Positions 34,311 to 45,975 of a stretch of DNA of 64,000 bases are shown here, piece by piece (position 1 is the first letter of the stretch; each line of letters begins with the position of its first letter). The DNA lies in assembly GCF_027943255.1 (NCBI RefSeq), contig NC_072893.1:44848001-44912000 (forward strand). The letters run 5' to 3'. The notes beneath the pieces were generated by a model, which did not search any database, was not told the origin of the DNA, and saw nothing but the letters and a program-made list of their open reading frames with translations. This stretch comes from Anastrepha obliqua. Its lineage: Eukaryota; Arthropoda; Insecta; Diptera; Tephritidae. Both the position numbers and the translations under genes were made by a program.

Positions 34311-35614
34311 AAGGGTGGTTAAATTTAAGGACCGACAATGAATGTGAACCATACCTAAACGGTAAGTTCCCTTCTGAATTTCATTTAACATTTTTCAATT
34401 TCAGACTAATTCAATTTGAACCATTGAAAGATACATCATCGAGCAATGCGCTAAATTTATTCAGACTTATTATGAAAACGGGCGTTCAAATCAAAATGCA
34501 TATCGCGCACTTCTTGATTTTTTCGGTCAATTTAATCGTCCAAATGTGCGTACAATCCGAAAAATTGTGCAAAAGTTTGAGCAAACCGGGTCTGTAGAAG
34601 ATGTGAAAACACTAGGGCATGCTCGCACAGCTCGTACTGCAGAAAATATTGCTGCTGTTCGCGATAGTGTGGTTGAAGAGCCGTCCACCTCAGCTCGTCG
34701 TCGTGCCCAACAATTTCACCTCTCAAGGTCGTCGTTGATGAACATTATGCATAAAGACTTGCATTTACACGCTTACAAGGTGCAATTGACTCTAGAACTA
34801 AAGACTCTTGACCATTTGAAGCGTCGTCAATGGTCAGAATGGTGGCAGGAAATGGCAACAGTGAATTACCAATTTTCGAAGAAAATCATCTTCAGTGATG
34901 AGGCACATTTTCACCTCATTGGATTCGTCAATAAGCAGAATTGCCGCATTTGGGCGAATGGTAATCCAAGAGTGATTGCCGAAAAACCAATGCACCCACA
35001 AAGATTGACTGTTTGGTGCGGTTTATGGGCCGGCGGCATCATTGTGCCGTATTTTTTCCAAAATGAAGACGGTCAGGCAGTTACTGTGAGTAGTGTTCGC
35101 TCTCGTGAGATGATAACGAACCTTTTATGGCCCGAGTTGGAAGATATGGATGTGGACGATATGTGATTTCAACAGGACGGTTCCACTTGCCACACAGCTA
35201 ACGAAACAATGGCTCTTTTGCGCGAAAAATTTGATGGCCAAATAATCTCACGTCGCGGTGATGTCAATTGGCCGTCAAGATCATGTGATTTGACACCGTT
35301 GGACTTCTTTCTTTGGGATTATTTGAAAAAAAAGGTGTACGTCGATAAGCCAGCAACAATTCAAGAGCTAAAGGATGAGATAATTCGGCACATTAACGCC
35401 ATAGAACCTCAATTATGTCTCAGCGTCATCGAAAATTTGCACCATCGGATGGAGGTGTGCCGCCGAGGCCGCGGCAGCCATTTGGCCTATATTTTATTTT
35501 ATTCATAATTTGGTTATACCAATATTATCATAATAAAGAGAAATGACAATAATTTCCAAAAAAAATTGTATTTTATTCAAAATCAACACCGGCCCTTGAA
35601 ACTTAAGCACCCTT
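34311..35614 (+). mobile_element. Rosa-type (D,D41D) mariner, full length, best-preserved copy
   Basis: The 1304-bp element has inverted ends AAGGGTGGTTAAATTTAAGG (left) and the complement of CCTTGAAACTTAAGCACCCTT (right), flanked by TA at 34309-34310 and 35615-35616. It carries a single continuous transposase frame with two point lesions. It is the reference here for the AAGGGTGGTTAA family also found at 26.2, 48.8 and 54.9 kb. Confidence 0.95.
34423..35508 (+). pseudogene. Rosa-type mariner transposase, one stop and lost start only
   Basis: A single frame of 361 codons. The position equivalent to the ATG in the 54.9-kb copy (MERYTIEQR) is ATT here (34423-34425). The order is: first helix-turn-helix (IQTYYENGRSNQNAYRAL), GRTARTAENI-like linker region, second helix-turn-helix (SARRRAQQFHLSRSSLMNIM), then the catalytic core. 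First Asp is in IIFSDEAHF. GGIIVPYFF follows. TGA at 35164-35166 replaces Trp in MWFQQD. The second Asp follows at once (QQDGSTCHT) and the third is in CDLTPLDFFLW (41 between). It ends RGRGSHLAYILFYS. All three catalytic Asp are kept. Confidence 0.93.
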
Positions 35615-35619
35615 TACAT

Positions 35620-36660
35620 TGCAACCTCCATTGGGTTGGCTCAGTGTAGATGGCTGCTTCATTATTTATACGTTGAGTTAGTCGCTCTTTGAGAGACTTC
35701 GTTACTAACTCGATTTTCACATCTGGTCCCAAGTCGTTGGATATATTATTGTGAAATTTTTGTATCGTCATAGTGTTGCTTGATTTTGAGCAACCGCATA
35801 GTTGGATGCCATATGCCCATACGGGCTTAAAAACTTGTTTGTACAGGAGCAGTTTATTGAATTCGTTGAAGTTTTGTTTCCAGTTCCTCTTCTTCCTTTT
35901 TCACTCGTTCAATCCATTTGAGCTGTGCATCTAATGGCGTCACTAAGTATTTAGCAGTGCTTGAGCGCGACACTTGTATTCCATTGCTGTATATTGAAAA
36001 TAGAGGATTTTGTTGAGTGTAAAGTTTATGTGAACAGACTTTGTTTCATTGAGTCTTATATGCCATTAAGCTGTTTAATTATAGACGGCATTAACTGGTG
36101 GCCGTAGACTCAGTTACAGTTTTCCTAACTGATAGGATGGTTGTGTCATCTGTGAATGTTGCAATCGTGCAGTTTTTATTTCTGAGAAGGTCTTAGGCAA
36201 AGAGCAGATACAGAAGAGGACTTTCCATGCTACCTTGTGGGACTCCAGATTTTATTTCTTTTGCGCTCAAAATATTCGCAATCTCGTTTAACATGGAAGA
36301 ATCGTTCAAACAAGTATGATTTCAATATATAATAATCTTGTTTTTGTGCTTATTTTTCCCAGAAAGCCATCATGTCACACCTTATCAAAAGCTTTGGATA
36401 CATCAAAAAGGAAGCCCGATCAAACTTGTTTTTCTTTAAATGCATTTTGTCGTAACAGCAGCAAAACCATTCCCAATGGACATACGGGGAATGCTGTGGA
36501 AGGAACAGTCCTTGGCCGGATATAAATTTGAGATGTTTCGGTTACGTAGAACCGACTGTTGTGGAAACACTTGAAATGCATTTTCGATGATGCGGGTTAT
36601 CCTGTACACCTGTTCTATGGCTGACTTTTCTAGAATGGAATCCAAGTGGATGCACTAGTA
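35620..36660 (-). pseudogene. Jockey-type reverse transcriptase remnant
   Basis: On minus, in order: ITRIIENAFQ and FRNRN near 36560-36620, FDVSKAFDKV followed by a stop for Trp (36380-36410), GVPQGSMESPLLYLLFA (36190-36250), ATFTDDTTILSV (36125-36170, Asp pair kept), then NGIQVSRSSTAKYLVTPLDA (35920-35990, the KYLGxxLDxxLxW block). Decayed C-terminal sequence extends to about 35620. Frameshifts and stops are frequent. The motif wording is that of jockey itself. The 5' half is absent. Confidence 0.8.
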
Positions 36661-36789
36661 CTATCCCTTATTTTCAATGCTGCTGTTAAATACGCTTTAT
36701 AGGCAGTTTTTCATGAGTTTTGAGAGAGTTGGTAATTATGAAACTGGGCAATATGACGTGACTTCGTTGACTTTAAATAATAATTACTT

Positions 36790-37000
36790 CTGGTACTTTA
36801 TATATTCGCCGTTGTTATTTACAACCTGTTTCTACCTCTCTACCGAATTTGTTGATGCCGTTCCGCCAAGACTCGCCTATTTTGGTGCCAAAAAAGTTGA
36901 GCCGGGTTTTAAGGACAGGGAGCGGAAAAGATGGGAAAAGGTCGGTGCAAGGTCCAGAGAATGCGGCGAACGCTGAAGGATCTCCCAGTCGAACTCCTTG
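36790..37000 (-). pseudogene. Mariner transposase C-terminal fragment
   Basis: On minus the sequence reads FDWEILQRSPHSLDLAPTFS then HLFRSLSLKPGSTFLAPK, the mariner HxPYSPDLAPxDYHLFRSL block with the final Asp replaced (TFSHLF). It ends with NSVERWKQVVNNNGEYI-like sequence in another frame near 36800-36860. The left side of the mariner is missing; at about 37000 it is fused to an unrelated RT fragment. Confidence 0.75.
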
Positions 37001-37330
37001 GGCCCTGTACAGATCCCTGCGGCACCCGTCACTGCATATCTCTTAGGACCTTCAGCTGTATCGTATAGATGTACTCTTTCCGACAGATAACTGCTTATAA
37101 CCCGTACCAGGTATGCTGGCGTTTTTTTCTTTTCCAGAGTCTTCATAACATGGGGCAGTATGCCGAGTTGAAAGCATTGTTCACATCCAAAGTGACAACT
37201 GCACTATATTTTTTGTAGCCACGCATCCACCTGTCCCCCTCAATAGCCTTGCTTTCAATGCTTGTTCTTTGACTGTATATGCAAGTATTTGTGTGACGGC
37301 TGACAAATGTCGTCTGCACAGTCTTCTCTG
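37001..37330 (-). pseudogene. R1-like RT palm fragment
   Basis: On minus: VVTLDVNNAFNSA near 37160-37205 (R1-type motif A), then YLVRVISSYLSERVHLYDTA and EGPKRYAVTG near 37030-37110, then GVPQGSVQGP in a shifted frame at about 37000-37025. The sequence stops right after GP, where the mariner fragment begins, and the 36877-37146 open frame runs across this join. Frameshifts exclude function. Confidence 0.75.
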
Positions 37331-37800
37331 TTAGTTACGCATTACTAGGTCCAATACCGTCGAAAGTACACATCCCTGCCCTATTCCTGTCTGCCATGAA
37401 GTTAATTATTTTTTCAGGTATTCCTTTACAGACGAGGGCTCTCCAAATCCCATCGTAGTTAAGAGTGTCAATTCCCTTTTCAAAGTCCATGAAATACATG
37501 TACAGTGGTGTGTGCTACTCAAACTACTGCTCTACGATCACTCTTAAAGTATTAATGTGGTCGATGCAAGGACGCCCTCGGCGTAATCCTGCTTTTTTCC
37601 CCTTAGGGCACCACACAGCAGTTCGTCGGATACTCTTTTGTTGGTTATGTGAGCTATGATTTTATTCACCATTCTCAACAACGTAATGCCTTTTCAATTT
37701 TTGCACTCAAATAGATTGCGCTTTTTCGGTAAAAGCGTAACAATGCCATCCTTAAGCTCACTGGGTATCTTTTCTGAGTTCCAAATATTCTCAAGTAGGG
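37331..37800 (-). pseudogene. RTE-like RT palm fragment
   Basis: On minus: GITLLRMVNKIIAHI (37650-37690), GRPCIDHINTLRVI (37540-37580), YMYFMDFEKGIDTLNYDGIW (37460-37510, motif A of RTE-type RT), then a GIPEKIINF segment near 37400-37430. The motif-A Phe-Asp spacing and the GIxLL/GFRxGRSC-like order point to the RTE group rather than R1. It is degraded and truncated before the catalytic YADD. Confidence 0.7.
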
Positions 37801-39464
37801 GGAATAGACAACGTGCGCTGCCTTAAAAGTAATTTATGTTTATTGGTTAATTTATTTTAATTTCTAACCACTTTCAAATATATGCAGCTTATCTTTGTAT
37901 CTACTTGAGTCTTAAAGTTTTAAAAAACTCTCACGAATGGAAGTTCGCTATTCAAAAAACAAACAAAAAAGTGCTTGCTAAATTTTTCTCTACGGCTTTT
38001 GCGCGCATAAATAATTATCACAACAAATTTTCACATTCGTATGGTTAAATAAGAAAGAGTAGTGAGTCTACACAGAGAAGCCATAATACAGACAACATAT
38101 GAAACGACTAAGTAGAACCATCACCCACACCCAATACCACCCATCCTTTGGCCTTTTTCTCTTTTTTTTCTCCCGAGCAATAAAAAATTTCCGACCACAT
38201 AAAACTATGCCTCTACAAATGTAAGTGTATGCACCCATACACACAGTCATAGAAGACAAAAAAATAGAAAACTTAGGGCTGCTGTCTGGCAGCGAATTCT
38301 TTTGGTATTTGAGGTAAAATTTGGAATTCTACGCAGCCTTTTATTTACCGTCCTTGGTGGTCACTTACGTTTATGACACATATGTATGTATGTGCGCGCA
38401 ACAACAATAACTAACCGAGTAAGGAACAGCAGCTGGCTGCAAAAGGAATGTAAGGAATAAATGCCAAACGAGTACTTGTACCTTAGAAGAATGGTTAGTG
38501 ACCCTCCGTCATCGTTAGGGGGCAGTGAAGTATGGCCACATGTGCTGCTGCCGCAATACACTAAATATGCTTATACCCAGTTATGAATATTAAGAATAGT
38601 AAGAATAAGAAGAAGACGAAGGAGAAAGAGAAAATGTATTTATGGTTGTCCATAAATGGCCACAGCAATATGTGCAACTAACCATTTAGGATGAAAGCAG
38701 TGTCTCGGCCGGTCCTCTGGGCTCTCATCAATGCCCATCATCAGCATAAAAGTAAGCAGCAGAAAATTGAATTTTTATGAGTGGAAATTGCCAAAAAATG
38801 GCAGCTAGCACATGCTGATATGGTTACTATTAGAACTCGTGTGTGTATGGGTATGTCGGCTAGTGGTCATAAAACTGGAACGAGTTTTCCTTTGGCGAGA
38901 AATAATATTCATTATTGAATATTAGGCGTGAATAAGTGGCGCATTTGTGAGGCTCTTTACTATTTTTCTCGTTTATTATTTGTTTTTTTTTTTTCGAGAA
39001 TTTTGTCAATTGCTCGAAAGTAGTCAAAGTAGTGTCGGAAGCAGCACCAAGATTAGTTTATTGCTTGGCAATGCCTTTAGCTGTCGGTCTAATTTATGAA
39101 ATTAGCTTCCGGTGGAGTGGCAACAGCTGTGACGGGGTGTCTGCGAAAAGAATGGTTTGTTAAGCAATAATTTTTCTTCAATTGTTGGGAAACTAAATAT
39201 TTTTTTAGATTTAATTCTTTAACAGTTTTTTACTCAATTCTATTAGCTGTTAATAATATAATATTTTGAAAGGCTATTCTAGCTGTTTTGATGCATGTTC
39301 GTATAAATTCAGTGAGTGCCACAGAAAATCGAACACCCATTTTGGATAGTGTTTAAAAATAATGTTAAAATTTAAAATTAAAAAAAAGAAAAAAAAGAAG
39401 AAAATATTCAGATAAACTTTTTGGAATTTTGCTGATTTTCTTATAAGTAAAGGGTGACTTTCCA
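37801..39464. other. No gene recognised
   Basis: Less transposon-like than its surroundings. ACATATGTATGTATGTGCG near 38377 and an A-rich run near 39375-39405. Frames are short. I see no exon, splice pattern or RNA structure I can support. Confidence 0.5.
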
Positions 39465-40300
39465 TCGTATGGAGTTGCACCAGACATCTTGAGGACCTGC
39501 ACTTCGTCGATGACATTTGCCTGCTCTCAGAAACTCTCTGACATGCAAGCGAAGGCGAACAAATTAGTCGCGCTGGCACGCACTGCCAGACTGGAGGTCA
39601 AAATCGCCAATACCAAGGCTATGAGAGTTAACCACAATAACGCAAGGCAGATATTGGTTGATGGATGCCCGGTGGAATTCGTCGAAGGCTTCTGCTACCT
39701 CGGCTGCATCATCACGGCAGATGGTGGAGCAGATGAAGATGCCAACTGCAGGCTAAACACAGCAAGTGAGGCATTCGGGCGAATACCTACAGTCTGGGGG
39801 AGTTCGCAAATCTCCAGGCACACTAAAATCCGAATATTCGGCTCATCCGTGAAGTCCGTATTGTTGTACGGAAGCGAAACGTGGCTGGTCTCTAACAACA
39901 TCACACAAAGGCTACAATCCTTAATCAACAAATGCCTCCGCATCATCTGCAGAATATTATGGCCAAATACCATCAGTAACGACGCACTGTAGAGATTAAC
40001 GAACGAGGAACCCATCCTTAGGCATATCAAATGCAGAAAGTGGCGATGGATAGGTCACACATTGACAAAACCTCCAGATAGCATCACGAGAATGGCACTG
40101 GACTGGAACCCGCAAGGGAGCAGAGGTCGTGGTCGACCAAACAACACTTAGAGAAGGTCGATCCTGCACAAACTAGCAGATGCCGACATCTCATGAGACG
40201 GTGCAAAAACAACAGCACAGAACCGAGTACGATGGAAGAGTCTTGTCGAGTGTTGTTCGAAAGGAGTGAACAAGGAAATAAATGGTGACTTTTAAAAGTG
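39465..40300 (+). pseudogene. RTE-like retrotransposon, 3' half of RT to C-terminus
   Basis: Plus strand: LEDLHFVDDICLLSET (39485-39535; FADD-type catalytic loop as FVDD). After a shift comes a 150-codon run, SDMQAKANKLVALARTARLE, CYLGCIITADGGADEDANCR and VKSVLLYGSETW, to a stop at 39990-39992 in place of Trp. Downstream are KWRWIGHTLTKPPDSITRM, GRGRPNNT then stop, and AQNRVRWKSLVE. This is the second half of a common insect non-LTR element (RTE-like). Only three or four lesions separate it from an open frame, so it is moderately young. The 5' part is missing. Confidence 0.82.
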
Positions 40301-40968
40301 ACGCCAACGAAGAAAAACTTATCGCAAAATTCGTAGAAGCAATGCAGAAAAATATAAGAAAATATTATTTCTAATGGTGATCGCCCATCAACTACAAATG
40401 GCAAGTCTTCGAGCTTATTTCTGTTGAGAGAAAGGCTTCTTAACCCTTTGAGGGCCATATTAGGCGATAGCGCGATATTTCAATTTGGGCTCAAACTATC
40501 CAAAGCAGTGATAGGGTTATCTATTTCCTTCAGTACTGCAAGTAAGGAAAAGAAAAAATAGTAACGCAAAAAAAAAAAAATATATATATATATATAACTC
40601 CTCAAATGATCAGTGGTATGAGCAGTAGTAAGTACAAATATTTAATACCAATCACATATATGAGGAATGCTCGTCTTACAACTTTGTAAAGAATGCGGAG
40701 ATCATTCAATTATTATTAAAAATACGAGATTGTTCTAGTTGTTATAGTGGAAAAGTTTTCAGATTCTTGGCAATGCCAGATACGACGACACGTAATTTGA
40801 AAAAATTAAATTGTTTGTTATATGCAGCTGCGTGAGTGTTAATTTAATTTATTGCATTTGATAATTTTTAAATCAGACGAGTATGTATGTACAAGTTGGG
40901 GCAAAATTAATCATCCAATTTTGTTTTTGAATACTAGTTTTCATTACAAAAAAATATTTGAGTGATAT
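40301..40968. other. No gene seen; (A)n(TA)n tract
   Basis: A run of A followed by (TA)n lies at about 40568-40597, possibly a retrotransposon-type tail. Otherwise AT-rich without motif. Confidence 0.4.
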
Positions 40969-42146
40969 AAAGGGGGTTTTTTAAGAGCTATAGGAACGTT
41001 TTTCAAAAAACACACGTATAGTTCAGAAAAATGCATGAAATTTTTATTTAAATCGATAGTACAGTCCATATAATTTAATGTTTGAAGATTATTTCATGCA
41101 AATGTTGACCGCGACTGCGCTTCAAATGGTCCATCCGCTTAGTCCAATTTTGGCATACTCTTCCCAATGTTTCGGCCGGTACCTCACATATAAATGCTTT
41201 AATGTTGTCTTCCAATGCGTTAATTGAAGCAGGCTTGTCTGAATTGACATGAGCTTTAACATAGCCCCACTAAAAATAATCTAAAGGCGTTATATCGCAC
41301 GATCTGGGTGGCCAATTGACAGGTCCCGAACGTGAAATAAAATGTTCACCGAACTCGCCTCTCAACAAGTCCATTGGTGCGCGTGCTGTGAGGCATGTGG
41401 CACCGTATTGCTGAAACCACGTGCTCTTGCATTTTGTGCAAAAAAAAGTTGGATATCATTTCACGGTAGCGCTAGCCAGCTTTGAAGAATTACGGTCCAA
41501 TGATACCTCCAGCCCATGAATCGCACCAAACTGTGACCTTTTCTAGATACATTGGTAGCTCCTGCAATTCTTCTGGCTGATCTTTTTGTGGATCTTCGGC
41601 CAACTTTCCCAGAGCCCATTCACCTAAAATTCTGCGTTGCGGTAGGTCGGTCGGCTTCAATTCTTGTACCAGCTGTATTTTGAAAGGCTTCACACCTAAA
41701 TCCTTTCGCAAAATTTTCCACGTTGTTGAGTAATAGAGGCCCAATTTCTGCGAACGCCGACGAATCGATAATTGATGGTCATCATTAACACTGGCCGATA
41801 CAGCTGGGATATGTTCTTCAGTTCGCACTCTACGAGAGTGTGTTGGTGGTTTGATGTCCAATAATGTAAATTTGGTTCTAAATTTAGTCACAATAGCTCG
41901 AATAGCCGCTTCAGTTGGTCGATTAAGTTGACCATAAAATGGAAGAAGCGCGCGATAAACTTTCTTAACAGAACACGCATTTTTATAATAAAATTCAATG
42001 ATTTGCAAGCGTTGTTCGTTTGTAAGACGATTCATGGTTAAATTATAGACCAAACTGAAGATGTTTGACAGTGCAACAAAACACGAAGCGTGCGCCAGCT
42101 GTTTAAACAAACTGTTTAAAAGATAATAGCTAAAAAATCACCCTTT
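40969..42146 (-). mobile_element. Rosa-type (D,D41D) mariner, AAGGGTGATTTTTTAG-end type
   Basis: The right end, read inward, is AAGGGTGATTTTTTAGCTAT; the left is AAGGGGGTTTTTTAAGAGCT, beside TATA on each side. About 1.18 kb remain. Its N-terminus (MNRLTNEQRLQII) is closest to the 23.3-kb copy (MNRLTPEQRLQIV), although their terminal repeats differ outside the T-run. Confidence 0.85.
41050..42035 (-). pseudogene. Rosa-type mariner transposase with catalytic Asp-to-Tyr change
   Basis: From the ATG at 42033-42035 an uninterrupted frame (42110-41490) covers both helix-turn-helix halves (RLQIIEFYYKNACSVKKVYR; LSIRRRSQKLGLYYSTTWKI) and the LKPTDLPQRR linker. An in-frame deletion then removes the first-Asp region and joins to LEKVTVWCDSWAGGIIGP. 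Below 41490 the frame shifts. The second Asp is Tyr (WFQQYGATC) and LDYF is followed by a stop where Leu is expected, near 41270. The DNA-binding half is the best preserved of any rosa-type copy here. Confidence 0.88.
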
Positions 42147-42159
42147 ATATTGGCCCTTA

Positions 42160-42430
42160 CACCCATTTTGGGTGTTTGGCCGTGCTCCTCCTCCTATTTA
42201 TGAGTAGCGCGTTGATGTTGTTCCACAAATGCAGGCACCTACAGTTTTAAGCGGACTCCAAACGGCAGATATTCTTTTTGAGGAACTTTTTCATGGCAGA
42301 AATACACTCGGGGGTTTGCCATTGCCTGTAGAGCGGCGACCGCTATTAGAAAAATGTTTTTCTTAACTTTTGGTGTTTCACAGAGATTCGACCCTACGTT
42401 CTCTCTGTGAATTCCAAATGCTAGTCACGC
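42160..42430 (-). mobile_element. tRNA-derived SINE with long tail
   Basis: On minus: CGTGACTAGCATTTGGAATT, box B-like GGGTCGAATCT (42384-42394), then CTAATAGCGGTCGCC, the body CCGAGTGTATTTCTGCCATG and a 3' region with GGAGTCCGCTTAAAACTGTA, ATTTGTGGAACAACATCAA and AGGAGGAGGAGCACGGCCAA. The head and body match the 15.12, 50.45 and 52.68 kb copies. This copy alone keeps the longer 3' tail and has no second head. It abuts the rosa-type mariner. Confidence 0.75.
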
Positions 42431-43392
42431 AAAAATTATAGACCTCCTGCTAGGGTGATTAATTTTGTGCCATTTGTATAATTTAAAATCAATTAAGAAA
42501 AAATTAGCAATAAGAATTTCATTTCGACTTTTTTCGAATTTTTTTGGCTGTGTGTGTGGTTTTTTTTATGTGATTACTCTGCTAATTACAGAGATACTAA
42601 TAAATATTAAAACCGACCGAGCATTTAAAATCATTAACTCTCGGATGTGCTGGCATACATTCACACGTACACACACACAAATGTGTTTAACCGCGCACAT
42701 TAACTAATTTATGACGGCCACAAACGGCAAAGTATTTCATTTTACGCATTTGCAAGTTATATTGAACGAAAAATGTGGCATTAAACCATCAGATTTATGG
42801 CTAACAGTTAAACTGCAACAAAACACTTTTATTTGGAAAACGAAAACGGGCAAAACAAGACAAAAGAAAAACAACAACGCATGGGTTAAGAACTCAAAGT
42901 TGGCGTAACGGCTGGTGGCAAAAACAAAAAAAAAAAAAACAAAAACTGGAATTGCATAATTGCGAAAAGTTCTTAATGCATAGCAAATTTCTTGTATGGA
43001 AAATTCTTATGGGGAAAAAGAGCCAAGAAAAATGCAAAAAATCAAACAGAAAGCAGAAAACAAAGAGAATAATTTTAAACTAAATTAATCCAAGAAACCG
43101 AATAGCCTGCGTAGCTTCGTAGAAAATGTTTGAGTGCGCGCGTGTGTGTGTGTGTGTGTAGAATGAAATGAATACGGAATATTCATTATTGTTGTTACTG
43201 AATATTCATATTTCGTTGCTTTCGCAAGTCTTTTTCATCAAGTGTTAATATGCCAATACACTCTTATATATGTAGGTACAGGGTCTTTCAGGTTGGAATT
43301 TCTCTCTTAGCTGTCCAATGACTAATCAAAAAAGCGGCAATTTACTAAAATGTGTATAACCGCCTATCGAGGAACCAAAAAGAAATGGAATA
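42431..43392. other. No gene seen; (GT)n
   Basis: (GT)n at about 43140-43160, CA-rich run near 42661-42680, A-rich stretches near 42840-42945. No supported coding or RNA feature. Confidence 0.5.
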
Positions 43393-43396
43393 TTAA

Positions 43397-44587
43397 GGGG
43401 TCTCGGTGGTCTAGAGCCGGGTATATTTGTATTTAGAGTATTTTCAGGTTTTCTTTTTTCAATAAAAAAAAATTAAACATTATATTTAAATTGTTTAAGC
43501 TTTTTATTTAACTTCTTTTACATACAAAAATGAAAACCAATAATTTTTTTTAATTTTAATAATTTTAAAAATGGCGCTGAAGTTGACGCTCTCGAAAAAT
43601 TGGTCCTGGACGGTGTTGTCCATTTTGACTCTTCTATTTATCTAAAACACAAAAACCAAAAAACCAAAAATATTAATCAGTATGACTGTAGCTATATACC
43701 GTACTAGAATAAAAAAAATTGACAAAATGGCGCGGTTTTGAATTTGATATTCTAGAAATCGGGGTTTTTTCAGTTTTGCTATCAAAAAAATACGAAATAA
43801 TTGAAATAATAATATGATGGTAGTACTGGCCATACTATATTAAAATTTCAAACGATTAGGTTGAATAGTTTTTCATGTTTTTTTGACAACATCAGGATGA
43901 AAAAAGTCGTTTCAAGAGTTAATGAGCTGTAGAAGCTATAATGTTGGGAGTTTCTGCATGAAAATAACACAGTATAGCCTTAAGATACTATACATTCGAA
44001 ATATCGAGGCTTAAAAAAATCGATTTTTTGTTTTTTGCATAAATCTCTTCCCAAACTATCCAAGAATGTGTCCTCAAAATTTCAGAAGCAAATTCAAAAT
44101 TTTTTTAGGAGTTACAGAAGAAACTGTGAGCAAGAGTCGATGTATACGAGCGGATTTTTTATATACAACAACTTTGACGCGCGATTTCTCGGTTTTTTTT
44201 ATTTTTACGATTTTTCCTAATTGGCGGGAAAGATAGGGAAAAAGTTAAACGTCCTATCGAAATGAGATAACATTGATTGTATTCGGAGTTAAATTCTCTT
44301 CTAGTTGAACCTAAAAAACCGTAAAAAAGTTATGATTAACCCACTTTTTAAACAATCGATCTTCACATGAAAATTGCGACTTGCATCTTTCCCGCCGCAT
44401 GACACATGCACACTCGAGGCACCTCGGTAAAATGCTTGTACCAGGCATAATATGACATGTATTTTAATGAAAAAATTTGAAAAGACTGCTGAAATATATA
44501 ACAATAACACCTGAAAGTTTCGTTTCAATCGAATATTTCTTTCTTTCCCAAAAAATCCACGAAAAAATCGATTTTTGGGGAGCCTGC
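43397..44587. mobile_element. Possible TTAA-flanked non-autonomous element
   Basis: TTAA at 43393-43396 is followed by GGGGTCTCGGTGG. TTAA at 44588-44591 is preceded by GGGGAGCCTGC, whose complement is GCAGGCTCCCC. The inverted match is weak (about GGxCTC). The interior has A/T blocks, AAAATGGCGC and CCTCAAAATTTCAGAAGC-like wording and no transposase, like the filler of the 16.7-kb element. Boundaries are tentative. Confidence 0.4.
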
Positions 44588-44734
44588 TTAAGAAATTTCA
44601 CTTGTCTAGCGCAAAAATAACAGCAAAGTTCACGTTTGCTTCGTTTCTTCTGCCTAAGGTTATGCAGGTATGTAACATTCTTGAATGACCAATTATGGTT
44701 GATGATATGGATATGGACGACATAGACATTCGAC

Positions 44735-45975
44735 TATATAGCAATTAACCTTTTGACCTCCGAAATTAACTGGAGCTGGAATAAAAAACATGTCACAATT
44801 GCTTGCTTCTTAGACATTGAAAAAGCTTTCTACAAAGTGTGGATCGAAGGCCTGATATCTAAACTCATAGGCTATAAAATCCCGGTTCACCTCACCATTC
44901 TCATTTATAACATGCTGTCAAAAAAAAAAAATTTCAGTACATATAAATAATATAAAAAGTAGTCGCAAATTTAATATAGCAAATGGTTTGCAACAAGGGA
45001 CAGTAAATGCCCCAGTTCTTTTCAATCTCTTTATACTTTATACAGATAGCCTTTACTGACGATATTGTCATTTACCATCCAGACAGAACAATAGAGGATA
45101 TTAACAGAAATCTGCAACTGAAATACAATATTGTAGAAGATTTTGCAGCAAACTGGCATTTTAAAATAAATACAAAGAAATGCGAAAGAATTTTTTTTCG
45201 TCCACCCATAAAAAAATGCAACTCAAATATCAGAAAACAACTGAAAAATCTAAATATAATATCGAACGAAACCAGAATCCTTATTCAAACCACTAAGATA
45301 GTCAAATATCTCGGTATTCACCTTGATAACTTTTTATACTATCACATTAACCTCCAAGTCGAGAAGACCGCAAGAGATTTCCATATCTATAAAAAATGTT
45401 TTCATCAAAACTATTGCACAAGAGCGTCAAAATATTAGTGTATCAAACCCTGGTAAGACCGATCTTCACATATGGTTGCTCAATTTAGTACAACCATTCA
45501 CCCTCATATATGGAACGGCTCAGGAAGCTTGAGAGAAGAATACTACGATCATGTACATATTTCCTTATACAGATCACAAAACAGTAACTACACCAAATAC
45601 ATTTTGAATTCAAAGCTTCATGACACGACGAAAGTGCCCAGAATTGATTGTCATATTATAAATTTAATAAGAAAGCATATCCGGCGTTGCCTATACAATA
45701 CCAATAACATATTAATAAGAGTGTTTTACTAGGAAAGCGACGATTATTTCTCACTAGCTATTTCTCATGGATTTGCACCTCCCGAATCCTTCTTATACCT
45801 CGACAAAAAAGGCTTTATACAAAACGAAAACCACACGCCAATAATATATCACATATTCAGAAGAGCGAACAATAAAATAATCACACTTAATGCAAATAAT
45901 CAACGTTTTTATACATATATTTCAAGCTGCGACAATATCGAGTCCACCCTTACCATTAAAAACTGCTGTGATTAA
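44735..45975 (+). pseudogene. Jockey-superfamily RT and C-terminal region, degraded
   Basis: Plus strand: INLLTSEINWSWNKKHVTIA then CFLDIEKAFYKVWIEGLI (44735-44870, motif A with Asp read as Tyr in AFD), then GLQQGTVNAPVLFNLFI (44985-45040), FTDDIVIYHPDRTIEDINRN (45055-45105, catalytic pair kept), IVKYLGIHLDNF (45300-45330), an RPILTY-like region, and TKVPRIDCHIINLIRKHIRR (45630-45690). Stops end it near 45975 with TLTIKNCCD. Frameshifts are modest in number. The 5' end is truncated. By motif wording it belongs to the jockey superfamily but differs from the 24-kb and 35.6-kb elements. Confidence 0.8.

Noticed and set aside
44700..44735. Rosa-type mariner fragment (DDMDMDDID-like translation)
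   Set aside because: Only about 10 residues resemble the DMDVDDMW motif and there is no flanking support; probably chance.
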